Below, in pieces: positions 1 to 11,158 of a stretch of 64,000 nt of DNA (its first letter is position 1; each line of letters starts with the position of its first letter). Below the pieces are notes generated by a model. It made no database searches, had not been told where the DNA came from, and saw only the letters and a list, made by a program, of their open reading frames with translations. The stretch is from assembly GCF_003144245.1 (NCBI RefSeq), contig NW_020289975.1, forward strand, positions 1,941,496 to 2,005,495, given 5' to 3'. The translations under genes were made by a program, and so were the position numbers. The stretch is from Jaminaea rosea (lineage: Eukaryota > Basidiomycota > Exobasidiomycetes > Microstromatales).

Positions 1-880
1 ACTCCTTCTTGTAGTTGCGATGCTTCTTTGCCGCCCAGATAGCCATCTGCCCCACCGAAACTGCCGAGAAGAGAGCCGCAGCGGGCGAGGCAGTAAGGAT
101 GGTGATGCTGAGCCAGGCAATCGTCTCAAAGAGGTAGTTGGGGCACGAAACAAGCTCAAAAGCGAATCCTCGCGGGATCTTGCGTTCCTTGCCTCCAGCG
201 CTACGCAGAGAACGCAGGATCATGTGCGAGCGGAAGTTGCCCAGCTGAGCGAGCGTCCAGACTACGGCACAGCCTGCGATGAAGGCTGGGTTGGCTTGAA
301 GCGTTCCCCGAACGGCCTGCTCGCATAGGTTGGGGTGGTAGATGGCTCCCGCAAGGAGGACCCCGGAGAGGACCCAGTAGTGGGTCGAGTTCTTGAAGAT
401 GTTGAACAGCGGCATCGTAGCGGCGGAGAAGCGGTGCACAAAGACGGTTTCGACCTCGCGCTTGAGGTAGTGCAGCACAATGAGGCCCATTGCAACCTCC
501 TGGACTGCAGAGGGCTGCCACTTGCTGCCGTAGAGGCGAGGGGCAATACCGTAGAACCAGAGAGGGTGGATGAAGAGCGGGCCGAAGTACTCGGTGAGAA
601 AGACGGTGCGCCAGGCTACTTGCGGCCCAAGGTCCTTGACGTAGAGATCTGAGCCTGAAGAGACGTTGACTTGCTGGGCATCATCGAGGAGAGGCTTCTT
701 GTCTTCGTTGGTGATGCGCTGGCGCGAGGGAGTGAGCTTCGGGACTTTGCCGTGGATTTCAGCCTTGAGGGCGGCGAGAGTGGGTGCCGAGGAGAATGAG
801 AGCTGGAGTGGGAACGGAGAAGACGTCGCCTTGTCGGCAGACGGGAGGTTGCGATTGTGCACCTTGATAGTGAAGGGCAT
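1..880 (-). CDS. TSC13: Very-long-chain enoyl-CoA reductase, C-terminus cut by window edge
   Basis: The minus-strand frame is open from ATG at 880 to the window edge and gives 293 residues. The first ~85 residues form the ubiquitin-like N-terminal domain typical of the TECR/TSC13 family. The rest is the multi-pass steroid-reductase-type domain. Conserved family blocks are visible: HYLKREVETVFVHRFS around residue 135, and SCPNYLFETIAW with the family tyrosine near the end. The family reduces trans-2-enoyl-CoA in the fourth step of very-long-chain fatty acid elongation in the ER membrane, feeding sphingolipid synthesis. No intron is needed in the visible part. Only the last ~15 to 20 residues appear to be missing. 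The identification rests on family motifs read by eye and is strong. Confidence 0.93.
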   Translation of the reverse strand, partial: MPFTIKVHNRNLPSADKATSSPFPLQLSFSSAPTLAALKAEIHGKVPKLTPSRQRITNEDKKPLLDDAQQVNVSSGSDLYVKDLGPQVAWRTVFLTEYFGPLFIHPLWFYGIAPRLYGSKWQPSAVQEVAMGLIVLHYLKREVETVFVHRFSAATMPLFNIFKNSTHYWVLSGVLLAGAIYHPNLCEQAVRGTLQANPAFIAGCAVVWTLAQLGNFRSHMILRSLRSAGGKERKIPRGFAFELVSCPNYLFETIAWLSITILTASPAAALFSAVSVGQMAIWAAKKHRNYKKE

Positions 881-1108
881 CTTTGCGGCTGAGCAGGTGA
901 AGATGCTTGTGGAGTGAAAGGAAGAAGCTGGCTGAGCAGCCGGAAGACGCACGGCTATTCTCGTCTGCCACGCGAGCCGGAGACGGTGGGGGGCACGGCG
1001 AGCGGGAGTGGAATCAAATTTCCTGAGCTCAGTCGAGAGCACTCCCAGCCACTGTTGCCATCCATCCATCTCCTCTCTTCAACTTCACCAGCCACCCTCC
1101 TCATCAGC

Positions 1109-1708
1109 ATGGCAAAGTCACTCCGCGCCCGCTCAAAGGTTGCGGCACGTAACGCAAAGCGCTACAATGACAAGTCAGACTATGCCGTCGTCCAAGCAGC
1201 CCGCCTAGCCCAGACGTCCGGCAGGCTCCAGGAAAAGAACAAGCATGGCAAGACCGTCGCAGAGGAGGATGCAGACCAGCTCGAGGGCACTCAAGACGAC
1301 GAGAAGATGGCCGAGGAGCCATCAGAAACTGATGTGACAGGTGCTGAGACAAAGGGTTGGTATCCATTTGTGGCATCGAGTGGCGAGCACGCCGAGGACG
1401 TGATGTGGGCGCTGTTTGGACTCTGCGATCCAGATGACATCCGTGCCGGTGATGACGAGGTGGCGGTGGCGAAGCAGCTAGAGCGCCTGCTTTCGTGATA
1501 CCCAGACCAGTACTTTGAACTCGTGCTCACCTCACGCTTCTCCTACCCTGTCTCTGCCCATCACCTCCTTCAAGAAGACGGCGCCGAGCCCAAGAAGATC
1601 TCAACCTCGGGCACTAGAGAGTCACGAAGAGAGACTTGGCGCAAAGCAAAGGGATGGAAGCCCAAGCAAGGCACCAAGAACAATGGTCGTACCAAGCGGA
1701 GGAGGTAG
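1109..1708 (+). CDS. DUF2423 nucleolar protein (yeast YBL028C-like), probably spliced
   Basis: The start MAKSLRARSKVAARNAKRY matches the highly basic N-terminus of the DUF2423/LLPH family, small nucleolar proteins linked to pre-60S ribosome assembly. The ATG frame stays open to a stop at 1498. A second frame ending at 1708 encodes EPKKISTSG followed by a Lys/Arg-rich tail, closely resembling the C-terminus of yeast YBL028C (KKISTSG). The two parts therefore belong to one gene joined by an intron. I could not fix the splice sites: donors at 1341 or 1449 with the acceptor ending at 1574 keep phase, and the acceptor ending at 1510 is another option. Identity is good; the exact exon structure is unsure. 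Confidence 0.7.
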
Positions 1709-2148
1709 GCTAGCTCGACACGCACTCACTTAATAATTCCGCCGCGCCACGCGCTACCCCCGTATTCCCTGCGGCATCCATCGTCATCCTCGGGCTTCAC
1801 TTGGAATTGTATCTGCAAATCCAACCGAACCACCCATCGACCTCTGCGCTCACTACCGTGCCGTGCGCCGTGCGCCGTGCCGACTTTGTTACGCACCGCC
1901 GAGCTGCGCGCTTGCGGCAACTGATTGATTGCATCAACCATTGATGACCCGCCGCTCGCTCTTCCATGCCCGCTTTACCAGTTCACGAGGGCCCGCGACG
2001 ACGGCCCAAGCAATTAGCCCCTTGTCCACCGCCGCAATCTCGCTTTCTCCCCTCCTACCCACCAGACGCTTTCCTCAAAACACCGAAACCACGCTCTTTT
2101 TGCCCTCTCTCCTTGCCCACGCTACCACCACAACTTCACGAAGTCATC
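1709..2148. other. Intergenic, upstream of aspartic protease
   Basis: No supported gene. It contains a short GC-rich degenerate repeat of the type cgtgcgc at about 1857-1882 and the presumed promoter and 5' leader of the protease gene. Confidence 0.6.
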
Positions 2149-3938
2149 ATGCGCCTCTACCGACTGACAGCGCTCACACTCCTTTCCATCTCACTGTCCT
2201 TGACGCTGGCCAAGACCCCCACTACCTCCTCTGATCATGGCTTCGTCGTCCGCAAGACGCGCAGCCACGCTGAGCTCGCATCCCGCCTTGACTTCAAGGC
2301 TGCTGAGGACACCGCCAGAGACGTCGTTGGCGATGTCATCAAGGCCGTCATCAACGAGACTGTAGGCTTTGTGGCCACTCGCCTGTCACTGAAGCACGTA
2401 CCCGTCATCGACAAGCCCAAAGCCAGCGACAAGAAGCTCATCCACGCTTTCAGGATGACGACGCCTAACGGTAGAACCAAGTACCGCGTCCTACCGAGCG
2501 GGGGCGAGTTTCGTTTGCCCATTACCATTGGCGGCAAGTCCTACGAGCCCTTGGCTGACACGGGTAAGCGCACAAACGGGCCAGAGGGTGATCGCAGCCG
2601 CCGTGACACCGCTCACCGTTGCCTCCTGCTTTCACCTCGTTGCCCCTGGGCCCTCGCTGCTCCGCCGTCACACAGGCTCCTCGGACATTCTGCTTGACTC
2701 CAAAGCTGGCTACATTGGGCCACCCGAATCGAACACTGGCAAGCGCTTTCACGCCGCCTACGGAGGGGGTGAGTAGAGGAAGTAGCGTCGAGTCCGAGTC
2801 GCATTCCTAATCCTTGGTCCCATGCCCTGCACCAGGCGCCGATGTCCAAGGCGACATTTACCTCGACAATGTCACAGCGCTTGGCATCACAATCCCCAAT
2901 CTCGCCGTCGGCAAAACAACGACGGGCTCATTGATCGCAGAAGACCTCAAGCCACCCCCTTCTGGCGTCTTTGGTCTCGGTTACGACGGCAGCTCTACCT
3001 TCTTTCTGAACACGGGCGACAAGAGGCTCGAGCCCTTCATGGTGCGAAGCGTCAGAACTGGCTTGCTGAAGCAGTTTGCGATCGACCTTAGTACCAAAGG
3101 AGGTAGCATCGACGTCAACTCTGCGGTGAACTCAGCGGGCGTTGGGTTCACCAACATCGGTGAGGACGGCTACTGGTCGCTCTCCGGAACCATCAATGGC
3201 CAAACTATATCGGGTACCATCGACAGCGGTACCGATCATATCCTCGGCCCCAAAGACGATGTACTCAAGCTTTTCAAGGCGATGGGGCTGCAGATCATCG
3301 AGGATGACGTCGGTAACGTCGGCGCACACGTCGGCTGCTACAAGGGAGCGACCCTGGATTTCGTCTTCGGCTCGGCAACGGCTACGGTGACGGGCCCGAC
3401 AAGCACGACACCGCGCGAAGAAGGAGGCTGTGTCTTGTCGCTATTTGGCGTTGATGGCCTCACCGACTGGATCATCGGGCAGCCCTTCTTCTTCAGCACC
3501 TACACAGTCTTCGATCCTGTCAACAAGCGCATCGGCCTCAAGTCGAAGCAGCCTTCGGAGAGCGTTCCCAGCACCGCTGGTACTCCTCAAAATAGCACCG
3601 ACCCCACCAACAACGGAACTACCACTGATACCGGTCCGACGACGAACACGACGGTGACCAACCCTCCTACCGACACCACCAACACCACCAACACCACCAA
3701 CACCACTGGCACTCCGACGATTCCGATTCCCACCGTCGGTCCTCCTAGCAATAGTACGACGACCGTGAATCCTCCTACCATCCCAAGTCCTGCAGACGAC
3801 CCGCACCGGGTCGCTATCCCCAACGGGCCTTGGCCAATCGATCCTTGCCACGGCGGATCGTGCAAGGAAGAGCAGCCGAAGAAGGCGAGCGTACTTAAGG
3901 CCCCCGGCCGTTGCCCTAGCAAGCATTCGCGCTCCTAA
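2149..3938 (+). CDS. Secreted pepsin-like aspartic protease with Thr/Asn-rich tail
   Basis: Three exons: 2149-2563, 2676-2768 and 2836-3938, 536 residues. Residues 1-21 form a signal peptide (ALTLLSISLSLTLA core). The first catalytic motif DTGSSD is split by intron 1 and restored exactly by splicing, which supports the model. The second catalytic motif is IDSGTDHI, as expected for the A1 fold, and the C-terminal lobe has WIIGQPFF. The last ~140 residues are low-complexity Thr/Asn/Pro with many N-T/S sequons, built on a tandem ACC repeat, and suggest a glycosylated wall-spanning stalk. No hydrophobic GPI-type end is visible. The substrate cannot be told from sequence. The ATG at 2149 is chosen because it begins the signal peptide; the open frame extends further upstream without support. 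Confidence 0.9.
3674..3706 (+). repeat. Tandem AACACCACC repeat in protease stalk
   Basis: Three to four copies of a 9-base unit encode repeated Asn-Thr-Thr. Each unit carries an N-glycosylation sequon, so copy-number change would alter stalk length and glycosylation. Confidence 0.85.
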
Positions 3939-4455
3939 CCACTCATAGTCCTGGCTCTGGCTCCAGTAGGCATTCGACTGTCATTTCCCCCTCACACGGC
4001 CCGCCGATATTTCACCATTCCCAACAGACAATCTCCGAGCCCCGTACTCGTATTTATTGCTCTTCTCTGCCGTCACAGACCCTCATAGAGAGGCGCGTGC
4101 TCGGTCATTGCGTCGCCCGCCATCCTGCTCGCGCGTCTTATTGAAAGCCCTTATTTGCCTTGTCAATGCCAAAACCCTTCGCAAGTCTTGTTATTTTGTG
4201 ACCATCATGAGGAGCTTGCTGTTCGCCTCGCCTCGCCGCTTCGCCGAGTCGTATGCGGCTCGGAGGATTGGCGCGCCTGGCTGCGCCATGACGAAGGCGG
4301 ACCCAACTCAACTCGCCCGCGCTGCAATCGCCGCCGCGGCCGGCCTCTATCCAAGCCGCGAGTCGCTAGGGACCTGCGACCAACTTCTCCGTCTGGCCCT
4401 ACGATCCCCCTCCATCGTCATCATCATTTACCCCCCATCATAATTCTCGACTGCA
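3939..4455. other. Intergenic between protease and next gene
   Basis: No coding feature I can support. Open frames here lack any recognisable domain, and the region most likely holds the protease 3' end and the promoter of the gene starting at 4456. Confidence 0.6.
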
Positions 4456-7237
4456 ATGGCCCAGGCTGGGCCTAGCAGACTCGGCGGCAGCGAGCCGCCA
4501 GGCGGTGGGCCCGCTCCTTTGATCCGGCTCCGCTCCAAAGCCCCGCTGCCCCTCTTCACCTGCCCTCACCCAATCCCTGCGGCCTCTTCCACAATAGGGG
4601 ACAGCCTCAAGCTTTCAGTACTCCGCCTGCTCACGGGAGAGGTCAATGAACGATCCTCCACTGCGCCCATGACAGAGTCCGAGCTTCTCAAGCTGAGGAC
4701 TATTCACGGCTGGCGAATGGAGATGATTGCATTGGAGCTGCGTCAGAATGTCTTGATTGCGCCCGAGACGAGGGATAGGATCGGCGAAGGGGTCGAGGAT
4801 GACATGGAGGGGTTTGAGCTAGCCGACGATGCGGACTGTGGGCTATTGGAGGCTGACGATGAAGTCTTGTGAGTGTCGCAAGTCACACTAGTAGCATACA
4901 GTCGCGCTGACGCCCCGCCTTCCCGCTATCAGGATCCGCCTCAAGCCGGCATTCAGCCTTGCCGACCTTCACCTGCCCACGCTCGCCGCCAACCATCATT
5001 ACGCTCTACCAGCTGGAGCCCTCACACGAGCAGGGACCCTTTCCAGCCCACCTCCGTACTCCCAAGTCAACGTCAAGCGCGCCGCAGAGCCATCAAGCCA
5101 TAGCTCGAGCGTTCAGGGGCAGCCTAATGTCAATTTCCACGCTCGCCAATGGCGAAGCTATGCAAATGGACCACGAGTGGTGACGGCAGGAGCTGTTACC
5201 AATTCTACACCCGCTGAGATCAAAGAGGCAAAGAGAGCTGCAAGAGCTACGTCCAATCCAGCATTGGCTGGTCCATCACGGCCGCTCGGCCTGGGCATGG
5301 GCGTTGAGCCTCCCGCGGCCATCCCATCTGCGACAACCTACAAGCAGCCTCCTGCCAAGCAGCGCAAGTCCAAATCGACCAGCGTCGATCAAGGCCCTTC
5401 TGCTCCAGCGCAGAGCAGTCTAGTCCCACTTGTCTCACCGCCCCTTTCCGCAAACACACCAGCTCCTTCGTCAAGTGCTGCGGCTGCGCCGCCTCCGCCT
5501 CCTGCTCAGCGCAAAGCCAGCGCCTCCAGATTGGCTCCCATCAGAAGCGGATCTGCAACAGACCGCAACGCCTCGGGAGCCACCCCTCCCTCCCCTGCCA
5601 CCGCAAGCCACTTTGCCGTCGGCAGCACGTCCAACGGCAGCACAGGCGGCGGTGCGGACTCAATGCCCCTCACCGCTCTCGTCATCGGCCCAGGCGTACA
5701 AGGTACCGTAGGGCGAGGCTCGAATGCTGCAATGGGTCATGCCGGCCCCGCGGCACAGGCAGGCAACGGGACTCCATCGTCCTCTGATGTGGCAGGCGAT
5801 TACGGCAACGCCAAGGCCTTTGCGAGCTTCACGGCTGCAGGTGGGGAAGTTCAGCATCGCTCCAAGCCGCCGAGAAGGCAATCCTCCTCGCATAGTACCG
5901 CGGAAGACAAGAGAAAGGTATCCCAGCATGGAAGGACGAGGAGTCAAGAGGTAGCCGGAGAGGAGGGCGGCGACGCTGGTGAGCCGGCAAGAATGGCTGT
6001 CGAGGCAGCACAGAAGCGGGCAGCGGCGGCGAGGGCGGCGCTACAAGCTGCAGCGAACGGAGGGTACGGCACCGAGTCGTCTGCGATTGTGAGCAGCCCC
6101 GACCCGTCAGCTCAGAAAGAGACGGTCGCCCCTCTATCCTCTCCACCTGTCTCGCCGCCTGCACCTGTCCCGAAGGCCTCGCGCCCCGCAGGCGGCAAAG
6201 AGCGCAAGGCCTCTTCTTCATCAGCCAACAAGCCAAGGCGAGAGCGCGTCGAGCTACCCGAGCCGCCTGTCCTCCCACCTATAACCAACTTGGCGCCCTT
6301 CCCTGGAGCGCAGGGTGAGAGACAGCGAGAGACATTGCCTCCCATGCCGACGCCTGCGGACGTGGGAAGGGGAGCACCAGCCCTGGGACGCAAAGAAAGC
6401 TCGAATAGAGGCGTTGGCGAAGTTCAAAATGGACATGCGCCCCAGAGACGACCTACGCTTGACGAACGTTTGCCCTCCTCCAGCGATGCCGGTACACCCG
6501 GAGCAGGCACGCCTACGCCCACGACATCACGCTCTGTGTCGCCCGTCGTGGTTGCGCGACGTCCTTCCGGCAACGGCAGGCTTGCCAGCACGGGCGCTGA
6601 GAGCAATGGTAGTGGCACATCCAAGAAGGAGGGTGGTACGAGTCGTTTGGCTAGGCTGGCTGCGCCAGGTCTGGGACTCGGTGGATTTGGGAGGAAGAGT
6701 TCCAAGACAAGTGTGCCAAAGGCGACGGCTGATGAGGACGCGAATGGCGACGGTGGAGTCGAGGAGCTTGCCTCCAACCCTACCGAAGTGCAGCTTCACG
6801 ACGCCGACAGCCATGCCAACGGCGTCGAGTCCTCCGCGATTGCAAGCCGCGAAGACGACACGCCTCCCTCATCCGCCAAACTCAGCAAAGCTGAACGACG
6901 CTATCTGGACTACCAAAAGCAGCAGCAAGCCGAAGTCTCTCGCCAACAAGCAGCAGAGCGCGATCGCCTCGCGGCTATGGAGCGGGAGAAGCGTGAGAAG
7001 CGCGAGAGGAGGAAGAAGCGCGAAGAGGAGGAGAGGGAGCGTAAGCAGAAGGAGAAGGATGAGGTCTGGCAGGAGATCAGAAGGAGAGCGGCTGTCGAGA
7101 AGGAGAAGGAGAAGGAGAGAGAGAGGGCCGCCAGACCCGGAGGAATGGATAGGAAGCAAAGTAGTGCTAGCGGGGTGGTAGCGGCTGCCGAAAACGATGG
7201 TGGCCAAGGTGAGCCTCTGAGCGGCGGACGATCGTAG
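4456..7237 (+). CDS. Large disordered protein with C-terminal charged coiled coil, unknown function
   Basis: Two exons, 4456-4868 and 4933-7237, give 905 residues. The donor GTGAGT and acceptor CTATCAG join the frames as DDEV-LIRLKPAF. The only ordered-looking part of the N-terminus is residues ~45-170, with helical stretches such as LKLSVLRLLTGEV and HGWRMEMIALELRQNV, followed by LIRLKPAFSLADL. Residues ~200-740 are Ser/Pro/Ala-rich and look disordered. Residues ~800-880 are a very Lys/Glu/Arg-rich predicted coiled coil beginning KAERRYLDYQKQQQAEV. I do not recognise the family. A cytoskeletal or scaffold role would fit the composition but is a guess. Confidence 0.75.
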
Positions 7238-7347
7238 GGGACGATGATGACGATGGGGATGTGGTATTTATGTGAAGATTTACAGTGATGACCTATCAAC
7301 GGAAACGCTCTTTCATGAAATGTACAGTACTCCGTCGCACGCGACCT

Positions 7348-8878
7348 TCAGTTCTTCTTTCTCCTCTTATTCGCGCCTGGCCCATTGCTTCCCTCCTTCT
7401 TTCCCCTCGAGGCTCCAGGATCGGCACTCCCGTCCCTCTCCTTCTTCTCCTTCTTGACAGCCTTGTCCTTGCTCGCCTTCTTCTTGGTCTCTTCCTCTTC
7501 CGCCTGCCTGGCCAAGCAGTCCGAGCAGATCCACTGCTCCGGCAAAGGTGGGTGGACTCCCACGCAATCGAGGTGGAACCACTCGTAGCGGCAGTTTTCG
7601 CTGTCGCAACCAATCATCTCGCCGTAGGAGATCTTCTGGCAGAAGCAGTACAGCGTCTCGTCGCGGTCTTCATCGCCTGCTGCGCCGCCCATGTCTCCAA
7701 GAGTACCGCCGACGCCATCGTCGAAAGCTCCTGCGGAACCGCCGCGACGAGCGAGGCTGGAGTCGTCATCCCCGCCGGCTCCCTCATCGAAGGCGGAAAA
7801 GACGTTGGAGAGGGCAGAGTTGCCTACGACACTACCGCCGCGAGCCTTGTTGCCTCCCAAACCGGACTTGCGCGGTCGACCAGCGCTGCCTCCTGATCCA
7901 TACGTGGCTTGCGAGGAGCCATAGCCGCGTGAGGGTGAGTCCGCACCAGGGGAACCTGCCGCGCCTGGCGTAGTGCGCTCCAACGATGCACCACCACGTC
8001 CTCGTGCTGGTGTGCCAACCAGTCGCGAAGAAGAGCCACTTGCGGCCGCAGGCGATGCCATACCACCTAGTCCGCCCTTGCGCTTCATGCCGGCTGGCTC
8101 ATCAAGTCTCGCTCCTACACCGCCTCCTGATCCGCCAATCGCTCCAACCCCTACGGCCCCGGGCCCACCTGCACCAAACGCAGCTGCGATAGCCCCGAGA
8201 ATAGCGCTTCCCTGCGTTGCAGAGCTGATCGTCGAGCTCAATGGATTCAAGCCCGTAGCCTGCGCTACGTTGCTCCTCGCGACATTCATGACGGGCTCGC
8301 TGACTTTATCGAAGGTATCCTGCAGCCTTGCGGTATGCGCGTGAATGATGCGCCACAGGCGTTGTGCTAGTGCTTCCTTTTGCGACGAGAAGTCGTCAAC
8401 TCGACGATACTCGTGCTTGATGCGGTCTAGAAGACGGTCTGCGCGCTGCTTGTCTGCGTCCGTGAAGACATTAGGCCCTGAACTGCCGGGCTGTGTTGGT
8501 GATGTAGGGGAGGTAGCGCCATTTGGGGCTGATGGCAAAGAAGGGCCGCCGCCGTTGGCGTTGTTGGGTGCTGATGTACCAGCGGCTGTACCCCCAGCAG
8601 AAGCTGGTGCGCCCGGACTGCCCTTGTTGAGGAGCTCGCGCAGCTGGCCTTCCCTTGCTGCGATTTTGGGTAGGAGGTCCTGATGGTAGCGTGACGGCGA
8701 CGATAAATCGAGTCGGTCAGGTTTGGATCGCACATCTGCTCTCCACTCATGTGCTCACCTGAACTTTGGCATCCTTGTGCTGAATCTCCTTCAAGATGTG
8801 GGTGACCTCGTGGGACACATTGTCGAGCGAGGCCACGTACTCCTGACACACGGCGGCGATCTCAGCCGGGTCCTCCAT
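7348..8878 (-). CDS. YNG2: ING-family PHD finger protein, NuA4 acetyltransferase subunit
   Basis: Two exons on the minus strand, 8878-8759 and 8679-7348, encode 483 residues. The N-terminal ING domain runs from EDPAEIAAVCQEYVASLDNV through KEALAQRLWRIIHAHTARL and is interrupted by a Gly/Pro/Ser-rich insertion. The C-terminal C4HC3 PHD finger (YCFCQKISYGEMIGCDS, then WFHLDCVG and WICSDC) has all zinc ligands and the aromatic and acidic residues that ING fingers use to read histone H3 trimethyl-Lys4. A Lys-rich basic tail follows. In yeast, Yng2 activates Esa1 in NuA4. The long low-complexity linker makes it longer than yeast Yng2 (282 residues). It is convergent with the upstream gene, only 110 bases apart. 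Confidence 0.92.
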
Positions 8879-9021
8879 TGCTGGGGGTGAAGAAAGGAAG
8901 AGCGCAGCCTCCTCGGACTCCGCTGGTCAAATTCGATGAGCGTAGTGATGGGTGACGGCCTTACAGACCAGACTCGAAGACGGCTTTGGCCGAAGTACGA
9001 CACTTGGGTGTGCCTCCCTCC

Positions 9022-9040
9022 AGTCGAGTCGAGTCGAGTC
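9022..9040. repeat. AGTCG microsatellite
   Basis: Nearly four copies of a 5-base unit lie in the non-coding region between YNG2 and the cutinase gene. Confidence 0.85.
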
Positions 9041-9742
9041 TGATGGATTGCGGATCGCGGATGAAGTGGGATGAGGCAAGGCAACAAAGATGCAGGCCCG
9101 CAACCTCGAAAGCGAGGCTCAGGCCGACTGGGCGTGTTTCGTATCGGCCGGATCGGAAGGGAATTCCAAAGTTGCCAGTTGCAACCGAGTCTCCATTCGC
9201 CCTGGCGGCTGTTCCGCCTTTTCGCCGGCATAGAGCCTACAGCGACGACGAGTACCGCGTGCGATTCGCTCGGAGCCCGCCGTCGCCCTCGCATGGCCGC
9301 ATAAACTCCTTGATATGCTTCCCGGACTCTCAAGTACGTTTCATTGATATTGTCGAAGAGGAAGCAGCGATTAAGCGACGGGAAAGATGGACGTCGAGGC
9401 TCGTCAGTAGCACCCTTGAGCCCTTGCCTCCCGGACCCTCCGAAAGGCAGAGTACCTAGAGCGAGGTCATGAGGATCGTGAGGCAATGTAGCAACCAACG
9501 GTCGACCGGCCGGCGCAGGGCGCGCTAGGATTGATGCGGCCGACAAGGACGTCAACTCAAGCTCGGTCTCGCCTCCGCACCCAGAAATATGGTTGACCGA
9601 CGGCAACGCGGCGTTGCTTGTCATCGTCGGACAAGGGCAAGACAAGACCCAGACGCCAACTGGGTCGAGCCAGAGGCCGACGACAAGAAGCTGCGTTGCG
9701 TTGCGTAGAGCTTGTTGTTCCAGACAGCGCTAATGTACGCCA

Positions 9743-9789
9743 ACGTGCGTACGTGCGTATCGTGCCGGCGTCGTGCGTGTCGTGCGTAC
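9743..9789. repeat. Degenerate cgtgcgta repeat upstream of cutinase
   Basis: Five or more imperfect copies of a cgtgcgt-like 7- to 8-base unit, some inverted by their own near-palindromic nature (acgtgcgtacgtgcgta), lie ~190-230 bases before the cutinase ATG. They could be a clustered regulator site or a simple repeat. Confidence 0.6.
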
Positions 9790-9904
9790 CGCTGAGGAGA
9801 GGAGAGAATCAATGACTCTGGGTATTGCCATCTCGGGTACCTCTGAGATCAAACACGACGGAGCGAATGGTGTGTCACGCCGATTCAGGGAAGGCATGAT
9901 GTGG

Positions 9905-9910
9905 TATAAA
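9905..9910 (+). promoter_or_regulatory. TATA box of cutinase gene
   Basis: A consensus TATAAA stands 65 bases before the ATG at 9975, with a short leader. Strong TATA boxes fit sharply inducible genes such as secreted hydrolases. Confidence 0.65.
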
Positions 9911-9974
9911 GGCGGCCTCAGCTGGATGGAGAAGTCGATTTGCCAGCAACCTATCCACGCCCATCCTCATCGTC

Positions 9975-10802
9975 ATGATCGCGTCCGCCCTCCTCCAGCT
10001 CACTGTCCTCGCCACTGCTGCCTTTGCCGCTCCCGTCCAGGAGCTCAAGGAGCGTGCCGGCTGCTCTGCTTACAGTGAGTTCGAGACGCGAGACCAGTAA
10101 AAGGCCTGTCACACCCATGTGCTGATGCAACTTGCACTTCGCCCGCTGTCGCGCCAGCCATCATCGACACCCGTGGTACGGGCGAGCTCCAAGGCCCCTC
10201 CGCCGGGTTCCGCACCATGAACTCGCAGATCCTCTCGGCCATCCCAGGTGGCAAGGAGTACGACACCGTCTACCTTGCTGACTTCTCCCAGAACTCGGCG
10301 ATGGGCACCACCAACGTGAGTAGCAAGCGCGAGTCCTGTTGACAGGACACTGACTCTACACCGTCCATCGCCGCCTCAACAGATCGTCAACCAAGTCCAG
10401 AACACGCTCCGCTCGGACCCTTCGCACTGCTTCTTCCTCGAGGGCTACTCGCAGGGAGCTGCCGCTACCGTGGACGCCCTTCCCAAGCTCACCGGCGCCA
10501 ACTTCGACGCAGTCAAGGGCGTCTTCCTCATCGGCAACCCGCGCCACAAGCCCAATCTCGCCTGCAACGTCGATGCTTCCGGTGGCAAGACAACCGCTGG
10601 CGCCTCGGGACTGGCAGTCATGCTCCAGACGATTCCGGACAACTGGGTCAGCAAGACCAAGGACGTCTGCCTCGTTGGTGACGGAGTATGCTTCACAGCC
10701 AGCGGCTTCGGGATTACGCCGACGCACCTGACGTACCCAGGTAACTCGCAGGTCCAGACCATGGGTGTGGCCTTTGCGAAGCAGGTGTTGCAGGGCTCGT
10801 AG
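9975..10802 (+). CDS. Secreted cutinase (alpha/beta hydrolase)
   Basis: Three exons, 9975-10074, 10158-10315 and 10383-10802, encode 225 residues, the usual cutinase size. The signal peptide is followed by a Lys-Glu-Arg propeptide-like stretch. The mature protein starts near GCSAYTIIDTRGTGELQGPS, the family's first strand and loop. The nucleophile elbow is GYSQG. The catalytic Asp lies in VCLVGDGVC and the His in TPTHLTYPG. Four cysteines (GCSAY, SHCF, ACNV and the DVC/GVC pair) fit the disulfides of the fold. Cutinases hydrolyse plant cutin or other polyesters outside the cell, so this points to life on plant surfaces. Both introns have GTGAGT donors. Confidence 0.93.
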
Positions 10803-11158
10803 ATGCAGGATCGTCGCAGGTTTCGTAGACGCAGGAGCGTTGCCGTGGGAGGAGTTGCGAGGATCGTTGACACGGTGGGAGAAGGGCTCTCGCTTGCTCA
10901 TGTATTGAGACGCCAAGTCGGTCCAGCATCTATGCGTGCTTTGGAATCGTCCGTCGGAAGCTCCGTCGAGCCACTGCTTAATCTTATCGTATCGCACGGC
11001 AATTGCCCTGTTCTCCCGCGCGCGCAGCATGAAATGTGACGAAGCTTGTACGCGGTCACTGATTGCTGGCCGAAGATTGACAGGCCACCGGTGACAATCT
11101 CCATTATTTACCAAAAAGAAAAGAGTGGAACGTGAGGCAGCACAGTGCTGACTGTCTA
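10803..11158. other. Convergent intergenic region
   Basis: It holds the 3' ends of the cutinase and TVP38-like genes. I see no gene or structured element in it. Confidence 0.6.

Larger units (their letters stand above)
8879..9974. other. Divergent intergenic region YNG2 / cutinase
   Basis: About 1.1 kb lies between the two start codons. Open frames on both strands here show no domain and are rejected. The region contains two short tandem repeats and a TATA box listed separately. It should hold the cutinase control region. Confidence 0.65.

Noticed and set aside
8791-9645. 284-residue open frame on the minus strand upstream of YNG2
   Set aside because: It overlaps YNG2 exon 1 in another frame, has Arg/Ser/Pro-rich composition without domain or splice support, and most likely lies in promoter DNA.
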